Shown: positions 23,924 to 32,671, numbered from the stretch's first letter. The stretch is 64,000 bases of DNA from Kocuria carniphila (GCF_004136555.1 NZ_NOIT01000002.1:62001-126000), one strand, 5' to 3'. Notes: a model not told the origin generated them from the sequence alone. Numbers and translations: made by a program.

Positions 23924-25557
23924 ACTATGACTTCGCGCAGCTAGCTCCGCTGGCCGTGGTGATCCCCTTCCTGGGCGCCGCGATGAACATGTTGATCGTG
24001 CACCGGAACCGGTTGCAGCGCTTCGTGACGATCGGTGCCATGAGCGTGACTCTGGCGTTGAACGTGATGATCATGATCACCGTGTGGAACCAGGGCCCGC
24101 AGGCCATCCACCTGGGTGATTGGGCCGCACCCTTCGGCATCGTGATGGTCGTCGACCAGCTGTCCGCCCTGATGCTCGTGGTCTCCGTGGTCGTTTCCTT
24201 GGCGGTGTTGATCTACGCGGCGGGCGAGGGCGTCGCCGACGGCGACGACGAGGGCCCCATCTCGATCTTCTACCCCACCTTCTTGATCCTGGTGGCCGGT
24301 GTCTCCAACGCGTTCCTCGCCGGAGACCTGTTCAACTTGTACGTGGGTTTCGAGATCCTGCTGACCGCCTCCTACGTGCTACTGACCATGGGCGGAACCG
24401 TGCAGCGCATCCGTGCCGGCGTCACCTACGTGGTGGTCTCGGTGATCTCCTCCGTGCTGTTCCTGATTTCGATCGGCATGATCTACGGCGCCACAGGTAC
24501 CGTGAACATGGCCGACCTGTCCATGAAGTTGGCGGACCTGCCGCAGGGCACCCAGATGCAGTTGCACCTGATGCTGCTCATCGCGTTCGGCGTGAAGGCC
24601 GCAATCTTCCCGCTGTCGTTCTGGCTGCCCGACTCCTACCCGACCGCCTCCGCACCGGTGACCGCCGTGTTCGCGGGCCTGTTGACCAAGGTGGGCGTCT
24701 ACTCGATCATCCGTACCGAGACCCTGTTGTTCCCCGGAACACAGATCAACGACCTACTGATGTGGGTCGCCCTGCTCACCATGCTGGTGGGCATCCTGGG
24801 TGCGCTGGCCCAGATCGACATCAAACGTATGCTCTCGTTCACGCTGATCAGTCACATCGGGTACATGATCTTCGGCATCGCTGTGGGGACCGAGGCCGCG
24901 TTGGCGGCAGTGGTCTATTACATTGCCCACCACATCGTGATCCAGACCAGCCTGTTCCTGGTTGCTGGCCTGATCGAACGGCGTGGCGGCTCCACCAACG
25001 TGGATCGCCTCGCGGGCATGCTCAAGATCTCACCGTTGCTCGGCATTCTGTACATGATCCCGGCCCTGAACCTGGGTGGCATTCCGCCGTTCTCCGGCTT
25101 CCTGGGCAAGGTGGGGCTCCTGGAAGCGGGCGTTGCCCGCGGAACCGGCCTGGATTACCTGCTGGTGGGTGTCAGCGTGTTCGTGTCGCTGCTGACCCTG
25201 CTCGCGCTGATTCGCGTGTGGATTCGTGTGTTCCTGCGCAGCGTGGACGACGCCGAGTATCCGGACCCCGTGCTGCGCTCCACCACCGTGGACGGCAAGC
25301 GACCGCGGACCTCCGGGCCCGCATCCCGCGACCAGTCCAGCACCTTTGCCGGTCGTGGCGCCGTGGTGCTCATGCCGAGCTTCATGGTGGGCGCAACCAC
25401 GGCGCTGGTGATCGTGGGTGTTGCGTTGACCGTCTTCGCCGGGCCGCTCTTCGATCTGGCGGATAACGCTTCGCAGAACCTGATCAACCCGGACCGCTAC
25501 ATCGATGCCGTCTTCGCCCCGGTGGGCCAGGGTGGCGTGAGCGAGGAGGCGCAGTGA
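23920..25557 (+). CDS. mnhD: Na+/H+ antiporter subunit D (Mrp/Mnh)
   Basis: This 545-residue membrane protein is a NuoN/NuoM-like subunit of the Mrp complex. Family marks are NLYVGFEILLTASYVLLTMGG (about residues 137-157, with the key Glu), the helix with KAAIFPLSFWLPDSYPTASAPVTAVFAGLLTKVG, and the IPPFSGFLGKVGLLEAG turn. A loop of about 40 residues near 440-480 (RSTTVDGKRPRTSGPASRDQSSTF) is longer than usual. The start overlaps the mnhC stop by 4 bases, and the stop overlaps mnhE. It forms the proton channel part beside MnhA. Confidence 0.96.
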   Translation: MNYDFAQLAPLAVVIPFLGAAMNMLIVHRNRLQRFVTIGAMSVTLALNVMIMITVWNQGPQAIHLGDWAAPFGIVMVVDQLSALMLVVSVVVSLAVLIYAAGEGVADGDDEGPISIFYPTFLILVAGVSNAFLAGDLFNLYVGFEILLTASYVLLTMGGTVQRIRAGVTYVVVSVISSVLFLISIGMIYGATGTVNMADLSMKLADLPQGTQMQLHLMLLIAFGVKAAIFPLSFWLPDSYPTASAPVTAVFAGLLTKVGVYSIIRTETLLFPGTQINDLLMWVALLTMLVGILGALAQIDIKRMLSFTLISHIGYMIFGIAVGTEAALAAVVYYIAHHIVIQTSLFLVAGLIERRGGSTNVDRLAGMLKISPLLGILYMIPALNLGGIPPFSGFLGKVGLLEAGVARGTGLDYLLVGVSVFVSLLTLLALIRVWIRVFLRSVDDAEYPDPVLRSTTVDGKRPRTSGPASRDQSSTFAGRGAVVLMPSFMVGATTALVIVGVALTVFAGPLFDLADNASQNLINPDRYIDAVFAPVGQGGVSEEAQ

Positions 25558-26210
25558 GTACTTCCCCCACCCTGAAGCGTTCCCAGAGCACGTTCCGCGC
25601 CGATATCCCGCTGCTGTTGTGGTTGGTCGTGGTGTGGGGTGCCCTGTGGGGCGATTGGAGTCTGGGAAACCTGGTGTTCGGGTTGATCCTTGCGCTGATC
25701 GTGACCCGCGCGCTCACTTTGCCTCCCATCACACTGTCCGGCCGTTTCAACGTGCTCCACTTCGCGGTGTTCGTGGCAACGTTCATCTGGCAGGTGGCCA
25801 AGGCTAGTTTCCACGTCTTCACGCTGGCCCTGATTCAGGGACCCAAGGTGCACAACGCCGTGGTGGGTGTGAAGTTGCGACAGAACAACGACCTGCTGAT
25901 GACCGCGGTGGGCCACACCATGGCCCTGATCCCGGGCTCCCTGGTCATCGAGGTGGACCGTGCGTCGGGCATTCTGTACTTCCACGTTCTGGACGTATCG
26001 AACGAAGAACAGGCAGAGATCTTCCGCAAGTCCGCACTCAGGATCGAAGCCGCCTGGATCCGCATCATGGGCACCAAGGAACAGCTGAAGGAACTGAAGC
26101 ACGAGTCCAAGGGCGATGACACGACCACGACCGGCATGATTCATTCGCCATCCACTCAGATGCACCGCGCAGGCGGGGCAGCTGAGCGGGCTGATCGGGG
26201 AGAGGAGTAA
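25554..26210 (+). CDS. mnhE: Na+/H+ antiporter subunit E (Mrp/Mnh)
   Basis: This 218-residue protein has two or three N-terminal helices (LLLWLVVVWGALWGDW, LVFGLILALIVTRALTLPP, FVATFIWQVAKASFHV) and then a cytoplasmic domain with the family segment TAVGHTMALIPGSLVIEVDRASGILYFHVLDV. The C-terminal 45 residues are charged and not conserved in shape (ELKHESKGDDTTTTGMIHS). The start ATG overlaps the mnhD stop by 4 bases. A GTG three bases after its stop starts mnhF. The role is assembly and stability of the Mrp complex. Confidence 0.95.
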   Translation: MSTSPTLKRSQSTFRADIPLLLWLVVVWGALWGDWSLGNLVFGLILALIVTRALTLPPITLSGRFNVLHFAVFVATFIWQVAKASFHVFTLALIQGPKVHNAVVGVKLRQNNDLLMTAVGHTMALIPGSLVIEVDRASGILYFHVLDVSNEEQAEIFRKSALRIEAAWIRIMGTKEQLKELKHESKGDDTTTTGMIHSPSTQMHRAGGAAERADRGEE

Positions 26211-26213
26211 GCC

Positions 26214-26477
26214 GTGTTCGAGATAGCAGTATGGATCTGCGGGGTCTTCCTGGTACTGGCTGCGGCCGGGGCCATATACCGCCTGGCCAAGGGGCCCTCC
26301 CTGCTGGATCGAGTCATTGCCAGCGACGTATTGCTGGCCATCGTGGGTGCCGCCTTGGCCATCGAGATGGTCTACAACCACCACATGAACAACATTTTCC
26401 TGTTGGTCATTGTCTCGCTCATCGGGTTCTTGGGATCCGTGACCGTGGCCCGCAACGTGGGAACGGGGAAATCATGA
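26214..26477 (+). CDS. mnhF: Na+/H+ antiporter subunit F (Mrp/Mnh)
   Basis: This small 87-residue subunit starts at a GTG and has three helices: EIAVWICGVFLVLAAAGAIYRLAKGPSLLDRVIASDVLLAIVGAALAIEMV and NIFLLVIVSLIGFLGSVTVARNV. The RLAKGPSLLDRVIASD loop is the family signature. The start lies three bases after the mnhE stop, and the end overlaps mnhG by 4 bases. It is a core piece of the Mrp complex. Confidence 0.95.
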   Translation: MFEIAVWICGVFLVLAAAGAIYRLAKGPSLLDRVIASDVLLAIVGAALAIEMVYNHHMNNIFLLVIVSLIGFLGSVTVARNVGTGKS

Positions 26478-26839
26478 CGTTCGAACTCATTCTGGATATC
26501 GTGGCCGCGGTGTGCATGGTGGTGGGTTGTCTGATGTCTCTGGCGGCAGCCGTTGGTCTGGTGCGTTTCCCTGACCTGCTGTCCCGGATGCACGCGGGTA
26601 CCAAGCCCCAGGTGTTCGGCCTGCTGTTGTTGTTGACCGCGGTGGCCATCGAGGGGCGGGACCCCACCATGATCCCGTTGCTGATCCTGGCCTGGTTGTT
26701 CATGCTGCTGACCGTTCCCGTCTCTGCCCACATGGTGGGGCGGTCCGCCTACCGGTCCAAGCACCTGCACGAGGAGAACCTCACCCAGGACGACCTGAAG
26801 GACGTCGTGGATTACGCGAGCACCCGGCGCGAGGATTAA
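26474..26839 (+). CDS. mnhG: Na+/H+ antiporter subunit G (Mrp/Mnh)
   Basis: This 121-residue last subunit has the family core LAAAVGLVRFPDLLSRMHAGTKPQVFG followed by two hydrophobic segments and LAWLFMLLTVPVSAHMVGRSAY. The start at 26474 overlaps the mnhF stop (ATGA); the frame is open further upstream but only as the shifted shadow of mnhF. The cytoplasmic end (SKHLHEENLTQDDLKDVVDYAS) is acidic. The Mrp operon ends here, and the next gene starts after 94 bases. Confidence 0.95.
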   Translation: MTFELILDIVAAVCMVVGCLMSLAAAVGLVRFPDLLSRMHAGTKPQVFGLLLLLTAVAIEGRDPTMIPLLILAWLFMLLTVPVSAHMVGRSAYRSKHLHEENLTQDDLKDVVDYASTRRED

Positions 26840-26933
26840 GAATTTCGGCCCGGCAGGGGCCGAAGTTGTCGTGGAACCGCCAAGTGGTTCGTATGCTTGG
26901 TGAAGAACTGTGAACCATGAAGAGGAGCGTTCG

Positions 26934-27203
26934 ATGAGCAAAGCAATTGATTTGGCCAGCACCGCGGCATCGCTGGGCGGAACCGCAGTGGCCACGAAGG
27001 TTCTGACCGCGGGGTGGAAGAAGGTCACCGGCAACGAGCCCCCGGCTAAGAACCCGGATCCGGACGAGGCCTGGCGCGACATCATCGTGTGGGCTCTCCT
27101 CACCGGTTTGGTGACCACCCTGGTCAAGGTGGGCGTACAGCGCGCCATGGCCAAGATCAACGCGGATAACGACCAGGACAATACGTCGCAGACCGAGATC
27201 TGA
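26934..27203 (+). CDS. DUF4235 small membrane protein
   Basis: This 89-residue protein (MSKAIDLASTAASLGGTAVATKVLTAGWKKVTGNEPP) belongs to the DUF4235 family, common in actinobacteria. It has two weak hydrophobic segments (about residues 8-28 and 44-62) separated by the conserved AKNPDPDEAWRDII loop. Function is unknown. The ATG at 26934 follows AGAGGAG. It sits alone between the Mrp operon and a good terminator. Confidence 0.82.
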   Translation: MSKAIDLASTAASLGGTAVATKVLTAGWKKVTGNEPPAKNPDPDEAWRDIIVWALLTGLVTTLVKVGVQRAMAKINADNDQDNTSQTEI

Positions 27204-27221
27204 GGTCTTTGAACTGTCGGA

Positions 27222-27260
27222 AGCGGCGGGGTTGCGTTCATCGAACGTCTCCCCGCCGCT
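27222..27260 (+). terminator. Terminator after DUF4235 gene
   Basis: AGCGGCGGGG (27222-27231) pairs with CCCCGCCGCT (27251-27260), followed at once by TTTT. It lies 18 bases after the stop and before the TPP riboswitch. Confidence 0.85.
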
Positions 27261-27283
27261 TTTTGTGATCTGGCGTTCTGGTC

Positions 27284-27289
27284 TAGGAT
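27284..27289 (+). promoter_or_regulatory. Possible -10 element for the thiamine riboswitch transcript
   Basis: TAGGAT stands about ten bases before the first riboswitch stem. No clear -35 was found at the right distance (TTGTGA at 27263 gives only 15 bases). Confidence 0.4.
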
Positions 27290-27297
27290 GAGTTACT

Positions 27298-27390
27298 AAC
27301 GACAGGGGAGCGCCCGAGCGGCGCTGAGAGTGCGCACCAGCGCAGACCCTCGAACCTGATCCGGGTCATTCCGGCGATAGGGAGTCGAGT
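27298..27390 (+). ncRNA. TPP (thiamine pyrophosphate) riboswitch
   Basis: The leader has the conserved THI-box parts in order: GGGGAGC, GCTGAGAGTG, GACCCTCGAACCTGATCCGGGTCATTCCGGCGATAGGGAG. CTGAGA and ACCT-GAT are the pyrimidine and phosphate sensing cores. It stands 70 bases before ykoE. When TPP binds, it should lower expression of the thiamine/HMP transporter. Confidence 0.95.
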
Positions 27391-27459
27391 ATCTCAAAGG
27401 GCCCGTGCACGTTCCGTGTGCGGTTCTTTCCCCTCCTGTACTCATCAGGAGGATGAAAC

Positions 27460-28065
27460 ATGACACAGGTCAAGACCGGGACAACCCGTACGCCTCAGAA
27501 GTCGTGGCGCGTGGTGGACATCGTGGTGGCTGCGGTGTTGGCCGCCGTGTGCGCCGTGGTCTTCTGGGCGTGGGCGAACCTGCTGTACCCCGTGGCAACC
27601 ACCGCTGCGGTGGCTTATCCGCCGGCCACCGGGCTGATCGGCGGCGGTTGGCTCATCGCCGGAACTCTGGGTGCCTTGATCATTCGCAAGCCCGGAGCCG
27701 CGGTTTTCTGTGAGCTGCTTGCGGCCGTTCTCGAAGGATTCTTGGGCACGCACTTCGGATGGACCGTGGTGATCTCCGGCCTGGTGCAGGGTGCTGCGGT
27801 GGAGATCGTGTTCTTGTTGACCCGTTACCGAAAGTTCCGTTTGGCCGTTGCGGCCGCCGGTGGCGCGATGGCGGGGCTGTTCATGGGCGTCAGCGAGAAC
27901 ATCATGTACAACTTCGAATGGGCCCTGGACCAGCAGGTGGTCTACGCATCTCTGACCACGTTGTCCGGTGCGATCATCGCCGGTGTTCTGATGTGGTTGG
28001 TCACCCGGGCGCTGCAGAAAACGGGGGTGCTCAACGGCTTGGCGTCGGGCGCAGCGCGGCGATGA
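27460..28065 (+). CDS. ykoE: ECF transporter S component, YkoE-like (thiamine or HMP)
   Basis: This 201-residue membrane protein has five or six helices and is the substrate-binding subunit of an ECF importer. The segments VVDIVVAAVLAAVCAVVFWAW, GALIIRKPGAAVFCELLAAVLEGFLGTHFG and GLVQGAAVEIVF are of the YkoE/ThiW type that binds hydroxymethylpyrimidine or thiamine. The ribosome-binding site AGGAGG lies 7 bases before the ATG. A TPP riboswitch precedes it. The stop overlaps the ykoD-type ATPase start by 4 bases. Confidence 0.92.
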   Translation: MTQVKTGTTRTPQKSWRVVDIVVAAVLAAVCAVVFWAWANLLYPVATTAAVAYPPATGLIGGGWLIAGTLGALIIRKPGAAVFCELLAAVLEGFLGTHFGWTVVISGLVQGAAVEIVFLLTRYRKFRLAVAAAGGAMAGLFMGVSENIMYNFEWALDQQVVYASLTTLSGAIIAGVLMWLVTRALQKTGVLNGLASGAARR

Positions 28066-29633
28066 CGTCGCACGTGGCCGTGGATCAGCGCGGGGCGGAG
28101 GTGGTGCTCACGGAGTTCGGGTGGCACTACCCGGGACGCGAACAGCCGTCCCTGAATTCGGTCAGCGCGCACATCCGACCCGGCGAGCGAGTGCTGCTCC
28201 TGGGCCCGTCCGGGGCCGGTAAGTCAACGTTGCTGCACGCGATGGCCGGGGTCGAGCAGGACCCGGACGGGGAATCCCGATCGGGGGAACTCACCGTCAA
28301 CGGTGTGGATCCGCGTGACGCTCGCGGGGCGGTGGGCTTCATGCACCAGGACCCGGAGACGCAGGTTATTCTCGCGCGGGTGGGTGACGACGTCGCTTTC
28401 GGCCTCGAGAATCTCGCCGTACCTCGCGAGCAGATCTGGGCCCGCGTGGGCGCCGCTCTTGCCGAGGTCGGGTTGGATCTCCCGCTGGATCACTCCACGA
28501 CCGAGCTGTCCGGTGGGCAGAAGCAACGGCTGGCGCTGGCCGGAACCATGGCCATGCGCCCGCAACTGTTGCTGCTGGACGAACCCACGGCCAGCGTGGG
28601 CGAGCAGGGTGCAGCGGAACTGCGTGACGCCGTGGAACGCGCCGTGGCGCAATCCGGCACCACGATGATCGTGGTCGAACACCGGGTCGGCCTCTGGGAG
28701 TCCGTGGTGGACCGCGTGATCGTGCTCAATGACGATGGACGGGTGGCCTTCGACGGCCCCACGCGCGAAGTCCTCGGAGACGCCCGCGAGCTATTGCAAC
28801 GCCAAGGCACGTGGGTTCCGAACTGGACACCGCGCACCATGGCACCACCGGCGCGCGATGAGCAGGCGACCCCGCTGCTGGAGGCGCGTGGACTGGCCGT
28901 GAGTCGAACGCAACCGGGCTCGCGAACGGTGGCGCGGCGGCGTCGTCGGGAGCGGAAGGCCTGGGCCAAGGGAACCCCCACCCAGGCCGATATATACCGC
29001 AACGAGAATGTGATTCCCGCGGCCGCGGACATCGACCTGAGCGTGCGCGCAGGCCAGGCCCTGGCCATCACGGGCGAGAACGGTGCGGGCAAGTCCACGT
29101 TGGCACTGACCCTTGCGGGACTATTGTTGCCGTGCGCGGGAACCGTTCACGCCACCAAGGCCCTCGCCGGGGACGCGCCCGCGGACCCCTCACTGTGGGA
29201 GGGGACCGAACTCATCACCCGCATCGGCAGCGTGTTCCAACACCCCGAGCACCAGTTCCTGTGCTCAACCGTGCGGGCGGAACTGGAGTACGGCCCGCAC
29301 CAGGCAGCTCGCCGCGGTGCGGGACCGGGTGTGGACGAGGAACGAATCGAGTCCCTCCTGGCCAGGCTGGGACTCGGGGGCATTGCCGATGCCAATCCGT
29401 TCACGCTCTCCGGCGGTCAAAAGCGGCGACTCTCCGTGGCCACCGTGCTGGCCTCCGCCCCCGACGTGCTCATCCTGGACGAACCCACGTTCGGTCAGGA
29501 CGCCCAGACCTGGCGCGAGCTGGTCGACATGTTGGTCGAAGAGCTGGAACGCGGCACCGCCGTGGTGGCCGTGACCCACGATCGCGAACTCATCACGGCG
29601 CTCAACGCCGTGGAACTGAGGTTGGGAGCATGA
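28062..29633 (+). CDS. ykoD: Duplicated ECF ATPase, YkoD-like
   Basis: This 523-residue protein holds two ABC ATPase domains. The first has Walker A GPSGAGKST (48-56), signature TELSGGQKQR and Walker B LLLLDEPTA. The second has Walker A GENGAGKST (about 338-346), signature TLSGGQKRR and Walker B VLILDEPTF. A basic linker (SRTVARRRRRERKAWAKG) joins them. Such double ATPases energise ECF importers. The start at 28062 overlaps the ykoE stop (ATGA); a longer open frame reaching into ykoE is a shifted shadow. The end overlaps the ykoC-type gene by 4 bases. The operon is under TPP riboswitch control. Confidence 0.94.
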   Translation: MTSHVAVDQRGAEVVLTEFGWHYPGREQPSLNSVSAHIRPGERVLLLGPSGAGKSTLLHAMAGVEQDPDGESRSGELTVNGVDPRDARGAVGFMHQDPETQVILARVGDDVAFGLENLAVPREQIWARVGAALAEVGLDLPLDHSTTELSGGQKQRLALAGTMAMRPQLLLLDEPTASVGEQGAAELRDAVERAVAQSGTTMIVVEHRVGLWESVVDRVIVLNDDGRVAFDGPTREVLGDARELLQRQGTWVPNWTPRTMAPPARDEQATPLLEARGLAVSRTQPGSRTVARRRRRERKAWAKGTPTQADIYRNENVIPAAADIDLSVRAGQALAITGENGAGKSTLALTLAGLLLPCAGTVHATKALAGDAPADPSLWEGTELITRIGSVFQHPEHQFLCSTVRAELEYGPHQAARRGAGPGVDEERIESLLARLGLGGIADANPFTLSGGQKRRLSVATVLASAPDVLILDEPTFGQDAQTWRELVDMLVEELERGTAVVAVTHDRELITALNAVELRLGA

Positions 29634-30427
29634 GCGTCACTACTATCGCGGACACCGCCCGGTTCAGCCCCGTGGGTCGCTCCAACGCGGTGATCAAACT
29701 GCTGGGCGCACTGCTCATCACCGCGGTGCTGGTGGTGAGCGCGGACCCCGTCACGAGCGGCATCGCGCTGCTGGGCCAGTTGCTCCTGCTCAGCGCGGCG
29801 GGACAGAAGCCGCTCCGCCTCTTGCTGACCCTCTGGCCCATCACCGTGGCCGCGCTCATCAGCGGCTGGGGAACGGCCATGCTGTCCCCGGAGGGGGGCA
29901 CGGTACTCCTGAATCTGGGGTGGATCACCGTGACCACGGGGTCGCTGGCGGCCGGCGCGGCCATTGCTCTGCGTGGTTTAGCAATCGCGCTGCCCGGCAT
30001 CACGGTGTTGCTCACCACCGATCCCACAGATCTGGCGGACGGTCTGGCGCAGACCCTGCGGTTGCCGGAACGTTTCGTGCTGGCCTCCCTGGCCGCGCTG
30101 CGCCTGGTGGAGGTCATGGTCAAGGAATGGTCGGTGCTGGCCTCGGCGCGGCGTGCCCGCGGAGCGGGTAACGACCGCGGGCCGGTGGGGATGGCCAAGG
30201 AGTTCGGCGGTCAGGCGTTCACGCTGTTGGTCCAGTCGCTGCGTCGCGCCACGCGGTTGGCGATGACCATGGAAGCGCGCGGGTTCGGCGCCGGGAAGCG
30301 CACATGGGCCCGGGTGCCCCGCTACGGGCGCGTGGACCTCTATACGGGCGGCGCCGCGGTACTGATTGCGGTCAGTGCCCTCTCGGTATCCGTGCTCCTG
30401 GGCACGCACCGGTTCATTTGGCAGTAA
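29630..30427 (+). CDS. ykoC: ECF transporter T component, YkoC-like
   Basis: This 265-residue membrane protein (EcfT) couples the ATPases to the S component. The two cytoplasmic coupling motifs are SARRARG (about residue 175) and MEARGFG (about 213), both of the Ala-Arg-Gly pattern that contacts the ATPases. Helices lie at LLGALLITAVLVVSADPV, LLTLWPITVAALISG, LAAGAAIALRGLAIALPG and near the C-terminus. The start ATG overlaps the ykoD stop by 4 bases. It completes the thiamine-precursor importer. Confidence 0.93.
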   Translation: MSVTTIADTARFSPVGRSNAVIKLLGALLITAVLVVSADPVTSGIALLGQLLLLSAAGQKPLRLLLTLWPITVAALISGWGTAMLSPEGGTVLLNLGWITVTTGSLAAGAAIALRGLAIALPGITVLLTTDPTDLADGLAQTLRLPERFVLASLAALRLVEVMVKEWSVLASARRARGAGNDRGPVGMAKEFGGQAFTLLVQSLRRATRLAMTMEARGFGAGKRTWARVPRYGRVDLYTGGAAVLIAVSALSVSVLLGTHRFIWQ

Positions 30428-30535
30428 CTGGGGCCGTGGTTTCCGCGGGCGCAGGCACCTGCGAACCGCTAACGGGGGACCCGAGTGACCCGAGTGACCC
30501 AGCAGTGTTGCCGGGGCGATTCGGGGTGCCGCGGG

Positions 30536-31429
30536 TCAGTGACCGACCAAGTAGCCGGTGAGCAAATCCGTGAGCTCGCGAGTGTGGGGCAGCGGTTGTT
30601 GATCCAGGCGCACCACTGGCACGGCGAGCCGCACGGACGAGGTGAGCCATACGGCGTCGGCGCGCAGGAGGTCCGCCGGGTAGATCGGACCGTAATCGAT
30701 GCGCCACCCGTCCTGGCGAGCCGCCGCGAAAATGCGTGCCTGCGAGGTGCCCGGCAGAATACCGTGCGAGGGTTCCGGGGTCACCAGGGTGCGTTCGCCG
30801 TGGCCGGTTCGCGCGCAGATCACCGACGACGTCGCCGCCTCGAGTACCCGGCGATCGGTCGAGGTCGTGAAGATGGCCTCGTCCGCACCCAGATCTCGCG
30901 CGTGCCGCAACGCGGCCATGTTGACCGCGTAAGAGAGCGTCTTGGCGCCGGGGAGCAGCCACGCGCAGCCGGAGTCCTCCGCCGGATCGTGACCGCGTTG
31001 CAGCAGCACGGCGGAGACGCCATTGCGCCGCACCGCGAACGTGGCTTCGCCGACCGGGGTGACCGTGAGCCATGCCCATGGGGATCCACCGGGGGCACCG
31101 CGGCTGATGCTGAGTTTGATTGCGTGCTCGGCGCCCAGTCCGGCATCGCCTCCGGGTCCGGCGTTCCCCAGCCCCAGTTCAATGGCTTGCCGACAGGACT
31201 GTTCCGAAGGCACCGGGAGCTGAGCCAAGCGGGCGGACGCGCAAAGCCGCCTGTAGTGCGCCCCGAACTTGTAGACCTCACCGTTGAGGGCGTGCATGGT
31301 CTCGAACACGCCGTCGCCGCGGGTCAGGCCCTCATCGTCGATGAGGACGAGCGGCCGGGAGGGATCCACCAACTGTGGCTCCTGATCCACGGGAGCCATC
31401 ATGACGACCGCGCGCTGAACGTCGCTCAC
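30536..31429 (-). CDS. pabC: Aminodeoxychorismate lyase-like PLP enzyme (class IV aminotransferase fold)
   Basis: This 297-residue protein is of fold-type IV. Lys163 in LLPGAKTLSYAVNMAALRHA is the PLP-binding lysine, Glu197 in RRVLEAATSSVI contacts the cofactor, and GDGVFETMHALNG is the family N-terminal segment. PabC turns 4-amino-4-deoxychorismate into p-aminobenzoate for folate. The start is a GTG overlapping the stop of the kinase gene upstream (GTGA at 31426-31429); a longer frame into that gene was rejected. PabC versus branched-chain or D-amino acid aminotransferase is not fully settled; the KTLSYA context favours PabC. It is the last of three coupled minus-strand genes. Confidence 0.82.
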   Translation of the reverse strand: MSDVQRAVVMMAPVDQEPQLVDPSRPLVLIDDEGLTRGDGVFETMHALNGEVYKFGAHYRRLCASARLAQLPVPSEQSCRQAIELGLGNAGPGGDAGLGAEHAIKLSISRGAPGGSPWAWLTVTPVGEATFAVRRNGVSAVLLQRGHDPAEDSGCAWLLPGAKTLSYAVNMAALRHARDLGADEAIFTTSTDRRVLEAATSSVICARTGHGERTLVTPEPSHGILPGTSQARIFAAARQDGWRIDYGPIYPADLLRADAVWLTSSVRLAVPVVRLDQQPLPHTRELTDLLTGYLVGH

Positions 31430-32058
31430 GACTGTTCCTGCCCGTCCTCGGGGGATTCTGTCAGCTCGGGGGCGGGCCCGGGGTGCAGAACTTCCGCGTT
31501 CTCCCAGACCGGATCCGCTGCAAGATAGGACTGCTCCTGCTCGGCCCAGACATCCCAGAATTTTTCGTAGGAACGGCCGTCTCGCTCCATGGCCCGCTTT
31601 TTTCGCAGCGCGGCGGGGAGCTCGACCCACACCGACGAGTTAAGTAGCGGGCGGGCGAGATCATTACACGCACCCACGCCCTCGACCAGAATGATCTCCG
31701 CAGCGCGGGTAAGCCTCGGCGTGCCAGGTTCGTTGGTCAACCAGTCCCACGCCGTCCAATGGGCGTCCTCGCCGCGGCGGAGGGGTTTGAGAACCTCATT
31801 CACATACTGGCCTATACCCTGTTCCAAGCCGTTCCAGCCCGGATAAATGTCCTCCAAGTGGAAAACCGTGACATCGTGCCGGCGTTCGAGCACTGCCGCG
31901 AGCTGGGCGGTCAGAGTGGTTTTCCCGGCCCCCGAGCGGCCGTCAATGCCAATGATGAACGGTCTTTGCGTGGGCACTGGAAGTAACCGTGCCAGGTTCA
32001 CGCCTTCCGGATAGGCCGCGAACAAGGCGTCGTCGAAATTTTCCTCGGGGTCGATCAC
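31426..32058 (-). CDS. P-loop nucleoside/uridine kinase-like protein
   Basis: This 210-residue protein has a Walker A motif GRSGAGKTT (about residues 40-48) after a lead-in IIGID, a lid region with HLEDIYPGWNGLEQG, and IILVEGVGACNDLARPLL, in the pattern of the uridine kinase / phosphoribulokinase family. The phosphate acceptor is unknown. The start was set at the GTG (32058) that overlaps the phosphatase stop as GTGA; the open frame runs on into that gene. Its own stop overlaps pabC the same way. Three genes thus share tight translational coupling. Confidence 0.83.
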   Translation of the reverse strand: MIDPEENFDDALFAAYPEGVNLARLLPVPTQRPFIIGIDGRSGAGKTTLTAQLAAVLERRHDVTVFHLEDIYPGWNGLEQGIGQYVNEVLKPLRRGEDAHWTAWDWLTNEPGTPRLTRAAEIILVEGVGACNDLARPLLNSSVWVELPAALRKKRAMERDGRSYEKFWDVWAEQEQSYLAADPVWENAEVLHPGPAPELTESPEDGQEQS

Positions 32059-32543
32059 GATGACTTGAGCCTCTTCGAGACTTCCGAAACCACGTGCGGG
32101 ACCGCCGCCTGGATCTGTTCCCAAGCGAGGTCGAAGTCCTCGGCGTCGCCGTACCAGGGGTCGGCGATATCCAGCTCGTCGTCGCCAATGTCCTCCGCGC
32201 CGAACGAGCGCATGAGTCGCACCTGATCGGCCTGATCATCGCCCAGCCGGCGGCGCAACTCTGTCTGGTGCGCGGCCGTCATGGCCAGCAGCAGATCGGC
32301 GTCCTGGAGTTCGTCGTCGGTGATGCGGTGGGCCTGGTGATCAGGTAACTCCAGGCTATTGCGGGACAGTACGGTGACGGCGCGGGAGTCCACGGGATTG
32401 CCGTGCTCCTCGTCGCTGATGCCGGCGGAGATCACGCTCACCCGATCCTGTAGACCCTCTTTGGTCAACTCTGCATCGAGCAAGGCATGGGCCATGGGGG
32501 AACGACAGATGTTGCCGGTGCACACCGTGACGATTTTGAACAT
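32055..32543 (-). CDS. Low-molecular-weight protein tyrosine phosphatase
   Basis: This 162-residue enzyme has the LMW-PTP P-loop near its start: VCTGNICRSPMAH, with Cys8 and Arg14 of C-X5-R. The general acid is Asp128 in IADPWYGDAEDF. It removes phosphate from tyrosine residues; actinobacterial relatives (PtpA) may be secreted. The start ATG at 32543 gives the canonical N-terminus; 19 in-frame residues upstream are not family-like. It heads a coupled trio with a P-loop kinase and a PabC-like enzyme, an arrangement I do not recognise from a defined pathway. Confidence 0.94.
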   Translation of the reverse strand: MFKIVTVCTGNICRSPMAHALLDAELTKEGLQDRVSVISAGISDEEHGNPVDSRAVTVLSRNSLELPDHQAHRITDDELQDADLLLAMTAAHQTELRRRLGDDQADQVRLMRSFGAEDIGDDELDIADPWYGDAEDFDLAWEQIQAAVPHVVSEVSKRLKSS

Positions 32544-32604
32544 GATCTCCACTGTACGAAACTTTGCACCGATGTGACGGCTCCGGAACGATCCGCCCAC
32601 AAAA

Positions 32605-32640
32605 ATGGGGGCTCGGCACCTATCGGCACCAAGCCCCCAT
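32605..32640 (-). terminator. Hairpin terminator after first BCCT gene
   Basis: ATGGGGGCT (32605-32613) pairs with AGCCCCCAT (32632-32640). On the minus strand the stem is followed by TTTTTG. It lies 32 bases after the BCCT stop and before the phosphatase start. Confidence 0.75.
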
Positions 32641-32671
32641 CATGGAGCGGTTACTGACTCACCGCTTGTCG

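Noticed and set aside
20220-26839. Missing mnhB subunit
   Set aside because: The MnhB domain is fused to the end of subunit A (about residues 835-985).
28062-30427. A biotin or cobalt ECF transporter
   Set aside because: The TPP riboswitch and YkoE-like S component point to thiamine or its pyrimidine precursor.
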